A stretch of DNA of 64,000 bases from Bacteroidota bacterium (GTDB lineage: Bacteria; Bacteroidota; Bacteroidia; SXHM01), in the NCBI GenBank assembly GCA_947479755.1, contig CANKAM010000007.1, forward strand, positions 58,057 through 122,056, in the 5' to 3' direction. Of this stretch, positions 32,848-41,767 are shown one piece after another. Position 1 is the first letter of the stretch. Every line of letters begins with the position of its first letter. The notes beneath the pieces were generated by a model. That model had not been told where the DNA came from. It saw nothing but the letters and a program-made list of their open reading frames with translations, and ran no database searches. The position numbers were made by a program, and so were the translations under genes.

Positions 32848-32907
32848 GTCATGCTGAACTTGTTTCAGCATCTTAAAATAAAAACCCTGAAACAAGTTCA
32901 GGGTGAC
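32848..32907 (+). repeat. interspersed inverted repeat, GTCATGCTGAAC family (R5)
   Basis: 60-base copy in plus orientation, ending 14 bases before the ATG at 32922. Read on the other strand it gives the NLFQG / MLKQVQHD peptide that appears in the ORF track at 32755-32967. Confidence 0.85.
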
Positions 32908-32921
32908 ACCCCGAATACAAA

Positions 32922-33590
32922 ATGAAAAAACTACTACTCTTTGCATTCTTAACTTATAACTTATCACTTATAACTTCTTCCACCCACGCACAAAGCTTTG
33001 GCGGGGGTTTAATAGCAGGTGCCACTTTTAGTCAGTTGCTCGGCACAGATATTTATGGTTTTCAAAAAGCGGGTTTTGTTGGCGGTGTGTATGCCAACCG
33101 CAAAATCAAAACCAAATCAGCGGTTCAGATTGAAATGGTTTTTGTGCAAAAGGGGCTCAGAAAATTTTATAAAGACACTATTAGTGGGGGAACACGCTTT
33201 GTTAACCGCAATCTTAATTACATAGAAGTTCCGTTAGTATTTAAATCAAAACTGATAGGACGTTTTGACTTTGAGCTTGGACTATCGGGAGCAGTATTGA
33301 TAAGCACAAAATTCAGAAACGAAAATGGTGAAGGTGAACTGTATGATTTCAACCAACAAACCTTCAATCGTTTTGAGTTTGGCTGCTTGGGCGGCCTTAA
33401 CTTCCGCATCTCCGATAGTTTTGACCTTAACCTTCGCTACTTGAATTCTATTCTCCGCGTTCGCAAACACCAGGCAGGGCAAACACAGATGTATGGCGGC
33501 CTGCGCCTAAATAATGGCGAATACAATTCGGTACTACAGGTGAGCTTGCGCTACAAGTTCAATAATAAAGAAGAGACCAAAGCTGAATGA
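32922..33590 (+). CDS. PorT-like outer-membrane beta-barrel protein
   Basis: 222 residues: signal peptide (MKKLLLFAFLTYNLSLITS), then FGGGLIAGATFSQLLG and evenly spaced strands (GFVGGVYANRK, SAVQIEMVFVQKG, FDLNLRYLNS). The C-terminal strand SVLQVSLRYKFN looks like a barrel-closing strand. This is the porT-type outer_membrane_beta-barrel family (PF13568). It is first in a three-gene operon: its stop overlaps ubiX by four bases. The role is unclear; some relatives help T9SS, but such a role cannot be read here. Confidence 0.82.
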   Translation: MKKLLLFAFLTYNLSLITSSTHAQSFGGGLIAGATFSQLLGTDIYGFQKAGFVGGVYANRKIKTKSAVQIEMVFVQKGLRKFYKDTISGGTRFVNRNLNYIEVPLVFKSKLIGRFDFELGLSGAVLISTKFRNENGEGELYDFNQQTFNRFEFGCLGGLNFRISDSFDLNLRYLNSILRVRKHQAGQTQMYGGLRLNNGEYNSVLQVSLRYKFNNKEETKAE

Positions 33591-34156
33591 GTAAACATAA
33601 AATAGTTGTAGCCGTTACCGGTGCCAGCGGAGCCATTTATGCCAAAGTGCTGTTTGATAAACTGCAACAACTGCACGAACAGATTGAAGATGTTGGCCTG
33701 GTGATGAGTGACAATGCGCGTGATGTCTGGAAGTTTGAGTTAGGTAATACCGATTATGAAAAGCTGCCATTCAAGATTTACAGCAAAAGCGATTTCTTTT
33801 CTCCTTTTGCATCTGGCTCGGCAAAATATAACACCATGATTGTTTGTCCTTGCAGCATGGGAACACTGGCAAGAATAGCGAGTGGCATCTCCAATGACCT
33901 AACCACCCGCGCAGCTGATGTTATTTTAAAGGAGCGGAGAAAATTAATCCTCGTTCCCCGCGATACGCCTTACAGCTTGATTCACATCAACAATATGAAA
34001 ACCATTACCGAAGCAGGTGGAATTATTTGCCCTGCTTCGCCATCATTTTACAGTCAGCCAAAAAACTTTGAAGACCTTGCCGCCACCGTTGTTGACCGTG
34101 CTCTGGATTTAGCAGGGTTGGAAATAAAAAGTTTTCGCTGGAAGGAAAATCAGTAA
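33587..34156 (+). CDS. ubiX: UbiX-family flavin prenyltransferase
   Basis: 189 residues that make prenylated FMN for UbiD decarboxylases. The signature VAVTGASGAIYAKVLFDKL opens the Rossmann fold, CPCSMGTLARIASG contributes to the flavin site and RKLILVPRDTPYSL ends in the conserved prenyl-acceptor region. ATGA coupling with the upstream barrel gene. No UbiD partner lies in the window. Confidence 0.95.
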   Translation: MSKHKIVVAVTGASGAIYAKVLFDKLQQLHEQIEDVGLVMSDNARDVWKFELGNTDYEKLPFKIYSKSDFFSPFASGSAKYNTMIVCPCSMGTLARIASGISNDLTTRAADVILKERRKLILVPRDTPYSLIHINNMKTITEAGGIICPASPSFYSQPKNFEDLAATVVDRALDLAGLEIKSFRWKENQ

Positions 34157-34164
34157 GTTTGGGC

Positions 34165-35217
34165 ATGAGAAACCTCTGGCTGCTATTTTTATTACTCCTT
34201 GCTTCCTGTGCTGCAACCATTCTTGACGAGCCAACCATTATCACCACTTTTCAGGAAAGCGGGCTTGATTGTTCATGGGATCCATCGGGCAGCAACCGCA
34301 TACTCTACTCGCAAAAAGGAACTGACACTTATTATGATATTCACATGTCCTATCCTGACGGAACGGAAGATACGTGTTTAACCTGCGACCATCCTGCTTT
34401 ACCCAACAAGCATATCGCCAACATGGCATGGAGCTACGATGGCAAATGGTGCATTTTTGTTGCCGAAAAAGCGGTGCATCCGGGCACCTCTACCGATGCT
34501 CTTCCGGGATTTGGTGCTTACTGCGATATCTGGATTATGCGCATTGACAGCAGTGCCATCTTTAAAATCGTTGACATACCGAATGATTATGATCACGGTG
34601 TTATTTGTCCGCGCTTTTCGCCCGACATGACAAAGATTTCATGGACAGACAGAGTGGAAGCACCCAATGTTTTGGACGGTAAAAAACTTGCAGGTTATTG
34701 GGTAATTAAAATGGCTGATTTTGCTTTTGACTCAACAGGTGTTCCGGTGGTAAGTAATGTTCAAGTAGTACCAACTGGCGAACCTTCGTTTTATGAGTGT
34801 TACGGCTTTTCGCCCGACAACCAGCGGCTGATTTATTGCAGCAGCGTTAATCAGCCTTCATTTTGGGATCAACACATTTATACCATTAATGTTGACGGAA
34901 CCAATATTCAAAAACTCACCGACAAAAATTATAACGAACATGGGCACTACCGTCATGACGGAAACAAAATTGTGTGGATGAGCAACACCGAAAGCAAAGC
35001 CGGTGGCACCGACTGGTGGATAATGAACTCTGATGGCAGCGACAAGAAACGCCTTAGCTACATGAATGAACCCAAGAACGGACAATATGCAGGACACGCT
35101 CTGTGGGCAGGCCTTGGCTCATTTGACCCCAACAATCAAAACCGCTTTATCAGCGGAATGCAATTAGACCTCATTACACAGGAAGGTAAAATTGTGATTG
35201 TGGAAATTCTTCCCTGA
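34165..35217 (+). CDS. TolB-like beta-propeller lipoprotein
   Basis: 350 residues from the ATG at 34165 (the tracked TTG is two codons upstream). A lipobox (LLLLASC) follows a short signal. The body has at least five PD40/WD-like blades: GLDCSWDPSGSNRILYS, MAWSYDGKWCIFVAE, PRFSPDMTKISWTD, YGFSPDNQRLIYCS and YRHDGNKIVWMSN. A periplasmic or surface propeller anchored by lipid is likely. It starts nine bases after ubiX, so the three genes form an operon, but a functional link to the prenyltransferase is not obvious. Confidence 0.8.
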   Translation: MRNLWLLFLLLLASCAATILDEPTIITTFQESGLDCSWDPSGSNRILYSQKGTDTYYDIHMSYPDGTEDTCLTCDHPALPNKHIANMAWSYDGKWCIFVAEKAVHPGTSTDALPGFGAYCDIWIMRIDSSAIFKIVDIPNDYDHGVICPRFSPDMTKISWTDRVEAPNVLDGKKLAGYWVIKMADFAFDSTGVPVVSNVQVVPTGEPSFYECYGFSPDNQRLIYCSSVNQPSFWDQHIYTINVDGTNIQKLTDKNYNEHGHYRHDGNKIVWMSNTESKAGGTDWWIMNSDGSDKKRLSYMNEPKNGQYAGHALWAGLGSFDPNNQNRFISGMQLDLITQEGKIVIVEILP

Positions 35218-35325
35218 AAATTATTTTTTGGTTTTTTGTAACGAATGACTGTTACATGTATTATGTGAGTATAACCCACATACTATATGATGCAATTCTA
35301 CGTTAACTAATTAAAACCAATCAAC

Positions 35326-36564
35326 ATGAAAAAATGTATCATCGTTTTTGCAATTGTGATTACACTTTGCGGAAACATCCAATCACAACCGGTACAACGT
35401 GCCAACGTTTATTTTAAAAACAACAGCGCAGAACTGACCGCAACCGTTACCGGTTTGCTCGATACCATTTATTCCAAACTGCCCGAGGGCAAAAAAATTC
35501 GCATTGGTCTGGTAGGTGATGGCGAAGATTTTTCGATGACACGTTTCAGCGATGAACGTTTCAATAGCGTTCAGCAATACCTGACTTCAAAAAATGTTAA
35601 GCCTGAATTTATCCGTTATGAAATTACTGCATCGGGTGGTGAAGCGGTGATTGAAAAAGAAGTAGTTATTTCTGCGAAAAGCATCTTGGGTATTGGTGAT
35701 TATTTCGCGAAGAACATTCAATCATTTACCATCAATCCTGCCGAAGAGAATACCATACGCGGGGAGAAAGGAACTGAGATTACTTTTCCCGCTTATGCTT
35801 TTCTGTGCGCTGTCGGTTCAGAGCCCGGAGATAAAATCCGCATTGAGTTGCAGGAGTTTTACAGCCGCGGTGACTTGCTGAAAGCCGACCTGCACACCAT
35901 GTCGGGCAGCAATATTCTGGAAACCGGTGGCACTGTTCATATCGCAGCTTTTTGCGGGAATGAGGAGGCGCAACTTGCAGAAGGTGCTCAAATGACTTTA
36001 GCTTTTCCTTACAAACAATACAAAGAAGGAATGCAAACGTTCAATGGTTTTGCTGAAGACGGAAATCTTGATTGGGTAGCTTCGGGTGAACCAGTTGATG
36101 CACCCGTTTCAGAAGAAGACATGTATTACGACCCGGAAACCGAACAGTATTATAGCAACATCGGTGATGTATATTTTCAGGTGAATAAAAACGAAGCAGG
36201 TTTAGACAGCTATTTATTAAGCAGCGGCTCATTGGGTTGGATTAACTGCGACCGGTTTTATGATGATAATACCGAGAAAATGGAAATTGTTGTGAGCATT
36301 GATACTGCCTTGCATCCATCCGTGCGTTTGGTTTTCAAAAACATTCAATCGGTAATGTCGGGCTATTCAGATGAGACCGGGAAAATACGTTTTGAAGGAA
36401 TTCCGCAGGGCAGTGAAGTGAGTTTGGTTGCCTATAGCATCGTGGATAACAAACCCTACATGGCTATGAAAAACATTGCTGTAACTGCCAACACCGAAGA
36501 AAAAATGATGCTTGCCGAAACCAGCAAGAAATGGATGGAGCGGGAGTTATTAAGCCTCAAATAA
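35326..36564 (+). CDS. secreted protein with OmpA-like N-terminal region
   Basis: 412 residues: signal peptide (MKKCIIVFAIVITLCGNIQS), then a segment resembling OmpA-like peptidoglycan-binding folds: VYFKNNSAELTATVTGLL, KIRIGLVGDG, MTRFSDERFNSVQQYLTS. The rest has Ig-like stretches, including NTIRGEKGTEITFPAYAF (ZU5-like start) and a long acidic loop (VSEEDMYYDPETEQYYS). No sorting domain or lipobox, so it may stay in the periplasm. The OmpA comparison is weak. The coding region is followed by the convergent rfaE2 gene with only two bases between. Confidence 0.72.
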   Translation: MKKCIIVFAIVITLCGNIQSQPVQRANVYFKNNSAELTATVTGLLDTIYSKLPEGKKIRIGLVGDGEDFSMTRFSDERFNSVQQYLTSKNVKPEFIRYEITASGGEAVIEKEVVISAKSILGIGDYFAKNIQSFTINPAEENTIRGEKGTEITFPAYAFLCAVGSEPGDKIRIELQEFYSRGDLLKADLHTMSGSNILETGGTVHIAAFCGNEEAQLAEGAQMTLAFPYKQYKEGMQTFNGFAEDGNLDWVASGEPVDAPVSEEDMYYDPETEQYYSNIGDVYFQVNKNEAGLDSYLLSSGSLGWINCDRFYDDNTEKMEIVVSIDTALHPSVRLVFKNIQSVMSGYSDETGKIRFEGIPQGSEVSLVAYSIVDNKPYMAMKNIAVTANTEEKMMLAETSKKWMERELLSLK

Positions 36565-36566
36565 AA

Positions 36567-37064
36567 TCAGGCTTTCCTAATCTTTTCCTCAATGGCTGAA
36601 GTAGAAAATCCCAGCACAAAGTCAATGGTCTTTACTTCGCCATGGTAGGTTTGCAGAATATCGTAGCCAACGATTTGTTCGGGTTTATAGTCGCTGCCTT
36701 TTACAAGCACAGCAGGGTGGATGAGGGAGATAAGGTTGTAAGGTGTGTCCTCATCAAACAAAACCACGGCATCCACAAATTGGAGCGAAGCAAGAATGGT
36801 GGCGCGTGAGTTTTCGTCCTGCAAAGGGCGATGTTTCCCTTTCAGGCGTTTTACTGAACTGTCGGTATTGAGGCCGACAATTAATACATCGCCTAGGTCT
36901 TTGGCTTTTGAAAGATAGTCCACATGTCCGTAGTGCAATAAATCAAAACAGCCGTTGGTAAATACAATCTTCTTTTCATAAAAACGCCAACGGTTCAGTG
37001 CCTTCTGAAGCGAATCGCCTGATAGAATTTTAGACTGTATAATTTCAAGTTTACTTTTCTGCAC
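36567..37064 (-). CDS. rfaE2: D-glycero-beta-D-manno-heptose 1-phosphate adenylyltransferase
   Basis: 165-residue nucleotidyltransferase with the HxGH motif in FTNGCFDLLHYGHVDYLS and the second loop FSTSAIEEKI. It is the C-terminal half of HldE as a separate protein and makes ADP-heptose for lipopolysaccharide. The kinase half is absent from the window. It is the last gene of the panC-panD-flippase-rfaE2 block and its start overlaps the flippase stop by 14 bases. Confidence 0.93.
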   Translation of the reverse strand: MQKSKLEIIQSKILSGDSLQKALNRWRFYEKKIVFTNGCFDLLHYGHVDYLSKAKDLGDVLIVGLNTDSSVKRLKGKHRPLQDENSRATILASLQFVDAVVLFDEDTPYNLISLIHPAVLVKGSDYKPEQIVGYDILQTYHGEVKTIDFVLGFSTSAIEEKIRKA

Positions 37065-38064
37065 CTTTGGTTTTATTGAAATACGGCACTAAAATTAACG
37101 AAGCAAGACCAACTACCAAAAGCACCAACGTTTGTGAGGTCCATGCCAGCCAGCCAAACGCAAAACCGGTTGTTTTGGGTGTGCCATACAATTCGAGCGA
37201 AAGCATAAGAATAACTGGGTAAGCACCAATTCCACCCGGAATGGCAATAATGCCAAAGGTGCAAAAGACAAAGGCTGCCAGCACCGCACCAAAAGGCAGG
37301 GTTGCCGTTTCAGGAAAGGCATAAAAGCAGATGTAGAACATAAACACATACATTACCCAGATAAATACTGAATGAAAAATAAATGCGCCTTTGTTGTGGA
37401 TGTTTCGGATAGTGATTAAGCCCTCGGCAAAGCCTTTAAACATGCCCATCAACTTTGTATAAATAGCCTGAAACTTTGCTTTCAGAAAATAGAAAATCAA
37501 ACTGCCTGTCACTACTACTATAATTACTACTATGGCAAGAAAAACAGCATTGTTTTGCAGCCCGCTGAACTTAGAAAGCAAGGGCGTTAAAATCTTCTCG
37601 GCCATAAAGCCCGAAAGCAATCCATATTGCGTAGCTATTACAATAAAGGTGAGCAGAAAAAGAAAGAAAACGTCAATCAGCCGCTCCAGAAACACCGTTC
37701 CCAGTAGGGCGGGAAATGGCACTTTTTCATAACGGTTCATTACGCCACAGCGGGTTACCTCGCCCAAACGCGGTACCGCAAGATTAACCAGATAACCAAT
37801 GGTGATAGCAAAAAAGCTGTTCATGAATTTTGGTTTGTAGCCCAATGGCTCCAGCATCATTTGCCAACGGTAGGCACGGCTCATCAGTGGGAATAAACCC
37901 GCCAGAACAGAAATAAATATCCAGCCATATTGCGCATTCTGAAATGAAGCGGTGATTTCGCTTATTTCTTTCTCCGTAAGTTTGCGCATAACCAGCCAAA
38001 CCAAAAACAAACCGAACCCGAGGGAAACAGTTATTTTCAGGATATTAGCTAGAGTTTTGTTCAA
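37051..38064 (-). CDS. lysylphosphatidylglycerol synthase/UPF0104 flippase-like membrane protein
   Basis: 337 residues with eight or so helices. Motifs are LNILKITVS-type N-terminal helix, [19 protein letters not shown] and [17 protein letters not shown], which mark the UPF0104/AglD (LPG synthase transmembrane) family. Members move lipids or lipid-linked sugars across the membrane. It overlaps panD by four bases and rfaE2 by fourteen. The ADP-heptose gene next to it suggests envelope lipid transport, but this is inference. Confidence 0.83.
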   Translation of the reverse strand: MNKTLANILKITVSLGFGLFLVWLVMRKLTEKEISEITASFQNAQYGWIFISVLAGLFPLMSRAYRWQMMLEPLGYKPKFMNSFFAITIGYLVNLAVPRLGEVTRCGVMNRYEKVPFPALLGTVFLERLIDVFFLFLLTFIVIATQYGLLSGFMAEKILTPLLSKFSGLQNNAVFLAIVVIIVVVTGSLIFYFLKAKFQAIYTKLMGMFKGFAEGLITIRNIHNKGAFIFHSVFIWVMYVFMFYICFYAFPETATLPFGAVLAAFVFCTFGIIAIPGGIGAYPVILMLSLELYGTPKTTGFAFGWLAWTSQTLVLLVVGLASLILVPYFNKTKGAEK

Positions 38065-38414
38065 ACGGTTAGTTTGTTCGCAGCTGTATCAGGAAAAACC
38101 AACGATGGTTTATGGTTTCTAGCTTCTTCAAAATCCACAAAACCATAGCCGATGATGATGATGATATCGCCCGTTTGTACCTTGCGTGCTGCAGGTCCGT
38201 TCATGCAAATAACGCCCGAACCGCGTTTGCCTTTTATCACATAGGTTTCAAGACGCTCACCATTGTTGATGTCCACCACCTGCACCCGTTCGTTCTCTAA
38301 TAGGTTAGCTGCATCCATCAAATCTTCGTCAATAGTTATACTGCCAATATAATTAAGGTCCGCCTGAGTAACAGTTACCCGGTGGATTTTGGATTTCATT
38401 ACTTGTATCATCAT
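38061..38414 (-). CDS. panD: aspartate 1-decarboxylase
   Basis: 117 residues. The self-cleaving motif YIGSITID is intact (Gly-Ser bond making the pyruvoyl group), along with [16 protein letters not shown] and the [12 protein letters not shown]-type segment. The enzyme makes beta-alanine for pantothenate. It lies 13 bases after panC on the same strand, so both enzymes of the pathway branch are co-transcribed. The first or second Met may be the start (MMIQVMKSK). Confidence 0.96.
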   Translation of the reverse strand: MMIQVMKSKIHRVTVTQADLNYIGSITIDEDLMDAANLLENERVQVVDINNGERLETYVIKGKRGSGVICMNGPAARKVQTGDIIIIIGYGFVDFEEARNHKPSLVFPDTAANKLTV

Positions 38415-38427
38415 AGCGGTCGCAAAA

Positions 38428-39273
38428 CTATGGAAATATTAACAGATTATCTATCAGCCTCACATCTCTTATCCAAATGGCAACACAACCTACGGCCTTC
38501 CTTTCAGAATTCCATTCCAGAAGAGGTAGAAGCGTTTCAGAATCAACAATTTCAAAATACTCAAATTTGAAAATGGGATTATGGCTGATGCTGTTTTCAA
38601 AAAACTCCTTTACTTTTTGAGGCGGAAAGGATTTAGCATTCTCTTTTGCTTCAAGCATTGCTTTATAAATAGCTGCGGCTTCAATCTTCTCTTCTTCGGT
38701 AAGGCGCATGTTACGCGAACTCATTGCCAAGCCGCTGGCTTCTCTCAGCGTTGGGCAGCCGATTACATTAACGGGCAGTAGCTCAGCTTTAACCATATAT
38801 CTTATAATAGCCAGTTGCTGAAAATCCTTCTCACCGAAATAGGCATTGTTGGGCTGCACAATTTCAAAAAGCCGTTTTACCACCATAGCAACCCCATTAA
38901 AATGTCCGGGACGGAATTTGCCTTCCATTAAGTTATCTAAACCACCTAGGTCAAAAATAGTGTTGTCCTTTTCAGGATAAATTTCCTCCACCGAAGGAAA
39001 GAACAAAACATTGCAACCGTGTTTTTCCAATAAAGCTTTATCGGCTTCTATTGTGCGTGGATATTTCTTTAAATCATCGGGGTTATTAAATTGGGTTGGA
39101 TTTACAAATACACTTGCCACCACCACATCATTCCCCTGCTTTGCTTTATTAATGAGTGAAATATGTCCGCTATGCAATGCCCCCATAGTGGGAACAAAGC
39201 CCACAGATTTGCCATTTGCCCGCCCCAAGGCAAGAAATTGGTTCAGTTCAGCCGCTTTTTCAAATACCTTCAT
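38428..39273 (-). CDS. panC: pantoate--beta-alanine ligase
   Basis: 281 residues, complete. The HIGH-like motif is [12 protein letters not shown], the pantoate site is [13 protein letters not shown] and the KMSKS-like loop is [11 protein letters not shown]. The enzyme joins pantoate and beta-alanine to give pantothenate, in an ATP-dependent step. First gene of the minus-strand operon; the divergent promoter region up to 39510 separates it from the GT5 gene. Confidence 0.97.
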   Translation of the reverse strand: MKVFEKAAELNQFLALGRANGKSVGFVPTMGALHSGHISLINKAKQGNDVVVASVFVNPTQFNNPDDLKKYPRTIEADKALLEKHGCNVLFFPSVEEIYPEKDNTIFDLGGLDNLMEGKFRPGHFNGVAMVVKRLFEIVQPNNAYFGEKDFQQLAIIRYMVKAELLPVNVIGCPTLREASGLAMSSRNMRLTEEEKIEAAAIYKAMLEAKENAKSFPPQKVKEFFENSISHNPIFKFEYFEIVDSETLLPLLEWNSERKAVGCVAIWIRDVRLIDNLLIFP

Positions 39274-39359
39274 GAATAATAATTAGGAGCAGAAACTACT
39301 GTAAATCAAGCAAAAACGAAATTATATTTCACAAAAAACCGTTCAAAGCTATATTAAAG

Positions 39360-39391
39360 TTTGAATTGTCGTTTTTTATTGCTTACTTTTG
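39360..39391 (+). promoter_or_regulatory. promoter TTTG-N20-TACTTTTG
   Basis: TTTG at 39360-39363 and the exact -7 box at 39384-39391. The leader to the ATG at 39510 is about 110 bases long and contains a 19-codon ORF. Confidence 0.6.
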
Positions 39392-39420
39392 CATACTTAT
39401 TTCCAAAAGCCTGTTGTTCT

Positions 39421-39480
39421 ATGAAGTCCAAAAATCTCTCCCCGGAACAACCAGAAATAAGCAAAACATTGGCAGAATAA
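39421..39480 (+). other. 19-codon leader ORF in the GT5 transcript
   Basis: ATG to TAA, reading MKSKNLSPEQPEISKTLAE, between the promoter and the GT5 gene. No family is recognisable. It may be chance or an upstream regulatory peptide. Confidence 0.25.
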
Positions 39481-39509
39481 TTCACAAATTGTTAAACTAA
39501 ATACAACAC

Positions 39510-40337
39510 ATGAAAAAAGCTAAAGTATTATTCGTTTCATCAGAAATTACGCCTTACTTAGAGGAAAGTCCAATCGGAACTATCGGAAGAAAACTTCCGC
39601 AGGGAATTCAGGAGAGAGGTAAAGAAATCAGAACTTTTATGCCGCGCTTTGGTTGCATTAATGAGCGCAGAAATCAGTTGCACGAGGTTATCCGTTTATC
39701 AGGTATGAACCTTATCATCAACGATAACGACCATCCGCTTATTATTAAAGTAGCTTCTATTCAATCTGCACGCATGCAGGTTTATTTCATAGACAACGAA
39801 GAATATTTTCAGCGCAAACTTACGTATGTTGACAGCGAAGGAAGCCTTTTTGAAGACAGCGATGAGCGTTCTATTTTCTTTTGTCGCGGGGTAATTGAAA
39901 CCGTAAAAAAACTAGGATGGGCTCCCGATGTTATTCATTGCCATGGCTGGATGACCAGTATGTTGCCTTTGATGGTTAAAAAATCATACAGCGAAGATCC
40001 TATTTTTGCAGAATCAAAAATTGTTTATTCCGTTTATGACGATGCTTTTACAGGTCAGATGAACGCTAAAACCGCTCAGAAACTGAAACTGGAAGGTATG
40101 AACGATAAAGACCTTAAGCATTACAAAACACCAAACTATATCAACCTTACCAAATCTGCAATTGACCATAGTGATGCAGTAATCAAAGGAAGTGAAGCTA
40201 CCGAGAAAGAAATCAATACCTACCTCCGCGCTTCAGGCAAACCGGTTCTGGAATACCAAAGCCCTGAAGATTACATGGATGCTTACTCAGAATTTTATGA
40301 TGCCGTTCTGGAAGAAGAAGGCGTTTTGGCTGACTAA
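39510..40337 (+). CDS. GT5 starch/glycogen synthase catalytic-domain protein, C-domain absent
   Basis: 275 residues that match only the N-terminal half of glycogen synthase (VLFVSSEITPYLEESPIGTI, DVIHCHGWMTSMLPL). The ADP-glucose-binding C-terminal domain is missing and the protein ends in an acidic tail (DAVLEEEGVLAD). The start is usual for the family, except that the Lys in the KxGG motif is replaced (SPIGTIGRKLPQ). Such short GT5 proteins are common in Bacteroidota. Whether they make glycogen alone is not known to me. A terminator closes the gene. Confidence 0.85.
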   Translation: MKKAKVLFVSSEITPYLEESPIGTIGRKLPQGIQERGKEIRTFMPRFGCINERRNQLHEVIRLSGMNLIINDNDHPLIIKVASIQSARMQVYFIDNEEYFQRKLTYVDSEGSLFEDSDERSIFFCRGVIETVKKLGWAPDVIHCHGWMTSMLPLMVKKSYSEDPIFAESKIVYSVYDDAFTGQMNAKTAQKLKLEGMNDKDLKHYKTPNYINLTKSAIDHSDAVIKGSEATEKEINTYLRASGKPVLEYQSPEDYMDAYSEFYDAVLEEEGVLAD

Positions 40338-40370
40338 GAATTGAAATCAAAAACTTTGTAAATAATTATT

Positions 40371-40407
40371 TTGCGGTCTTGCCTACAGGCGAGACCGCAA
40401 TTTTTTT
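40371..40407 (+). terminator. Rho-independent terminator
   Basis: TTGCGGTCTTGCC pairs with GGCGAGACCGCAA (one mismatch, loop TACA), then seven T. Ends the GT5 gene. Confidence 0.9.
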
Positions 40408-40415
40408 AAACCCAT

Positions 40416-41741
40416 ATGCAAAACATTTTTTCAGGTAAGAGTTCAGGGTTATTAAGTGCTCTTTTTTTATTTCTGTTAGTTTTTAATTCCTGCAAAAAAG
40501 CAGATACTGTTGGTTTGGAAGTATTGCCGGAAGAAGATCGCCTGCAAGGAGAGCATACAGACACGATTACTGTTTGGGCTTATACACTACGGGAAGATTC
40601 ATTGAGTACAACGGGAACTTCTTTTAATATTGTAGGAAGCCACAACGACCCCATTTTTGGATTATCGAAAGCAAGCATTTACACGCAACTGAAACTTTCT
40701 GCAGCTAATCCTGCTTTCGGAACTAATGCTACAGTTGATTCGGTAGTTCTTTCATTAGCATATGCCGGCTACTATGCAGATATTATGAAATTAGCAGGTG
40801 AGCAAAGTTTCAGCATTCACAGGGTGCTTGAAGACATGGGTGATTCAACCACTTATTATTCAGATGACACGCTTGATTACCAAAAATTACCGTTGGGAAC
40901 TTATACCGGATTGATTGACACACGCGACAGTGTTTTAGTAAACGGCACAAATGAGCCGCCTCAAATGCGAATTCGCCTGAATGACAATTTTGGAAATGAA
41001 CTTTTAAGCTCAACAGCACTTACTTCGGATGAAAGTTTTTTAAGCGACTTCAGAGGTTTTTATATTACTCCAACTACACAAAATTTATTGACAGGTCAGG
41101 GTTCTCTACTCTACATCAGTCCTAGCTCTCCGTATACAAAAATGACATTGTATTATCACAATGATGATACCACAGCGCAGCAAAATTTCAATTTTGTAGT
41201 AACCGCAAACACGGTGCGGTTTAATAATTTCTCACACAATTATTCCAATGCGTTTGATGTTGCTGCTCAGTTGGCAGATTCAACACTTGGTACAGAACGT
41301 TTATACCTTCAGTCCATGCAGGGATTAAAAGCAAAAATCACTTTTCCGCACCTGAATAATTTAGTTGCCAACGGACAACAAATTGCAATCAATAAAGCTG
41401 AATTGATTTTCCCGATTGCGGATGGAACAACTTCGCGGTTAAGCCCCTCTTCAAGACTTGTTGTAGTAAAAAAGGGAACCGATGGAAAAGATAAAGTGCT
41501 TGACGATAACATCAGCGAATCTCCTGAATTTGTTGGCGGCTACTATAACTCAACCAAGTTAGAGTATGCTTTTAATATTCCAAGACATATTCAGGGATTA
41601 CTAAAAGATACAACAGCAGACAAATCAATTTATCTGCGCGTGGCAGGGGCTTCAGTTAGCGGAAACCGTGTGGTTATAAATGGAACCGGAAACGCAGATA
41701 AGCCATTAAAACTTCGTTTGACATATACAATTTTAGAATAA
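40416..41741 (+). CDS. DUF4270 lipoprotein
   Basis: 441 residues. Hydrophobic start with a lipobox (LLVFNSC, Cys about residue 26), then the DUF4270 beginning KADTVGLEVLPEEDRL and a beta-rich body. The family is found in Bacteroidota, often in this place next to a GT5 synthase and glmS. It is probably an outer-membrane-anchored protein with no known activity. The glmS promoter overlaps its stop codon. Confidence 0.87.
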   Translation: MQNIFSGKSSGLLSALFLFLLVFNSCKKADTVGLEVLPEEDRLQGEHTDTITVWAYTLREDSLSTTGTSFNIVGSHNDPIFGLSKASIYTQLKLSAANPAFGTNATVDSVVLSLAYAGYYADIMKLAGEQSFSIHRVLEDMGDSTTYYSDDTLDYQKLPLGTYTGLIDTRDSVLVNGTNEPPQMRIRLNDNFGNELLSSTALTSDESFLSDFRGFYITPTTQNLLTGQGSLLYISPSSPYTKMTLYYHNDDTTAQQNFNFVVTANTVRFNNFSHNYSNAFDVAAQLADSTLGTERLYLQSMQGLKAKITFPHLNNLVANGQQIAINKAELIFPIADGTTSRLSPSSRLVVVKKGTDGKDKVLDDNISESPEFVGGYYNSTKLEYAFNIPRHIQGLLKDTTADKSIYLRVAGASVSGNRVVINGTGNADKPLKLRLTYTILE

Positions 41742-41746
41742 ATTTG
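41717..41746 (+). promoter_or_regulatory. promoter TTTG-N18-TAAATTTG for glmS
   Basis: TTTG at 41717-41720 and exact -7 box at 41739-41746, whose first three bases are the DUF4270 stop codon. The ATG of glmS is 22 bases on. Confidence 0.7.
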
Positions 41747-41767
41747 CCTCATTAAATACAAATTAAG

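Noticed and set aside
32755-32967. Minus-strand ORF of 70 codons
   Set aside because: It translates repeat R5 into NLFQG and MLKQVQHD peptides, a known artefact, and overlaps the promoter and start of the beta-barrel gene.
41747-41767. glmS riboswitch/ribozyme
   Set aside because: Only about 20 bases lie between the -7 box and the ATG, far too short for the ribozyme.
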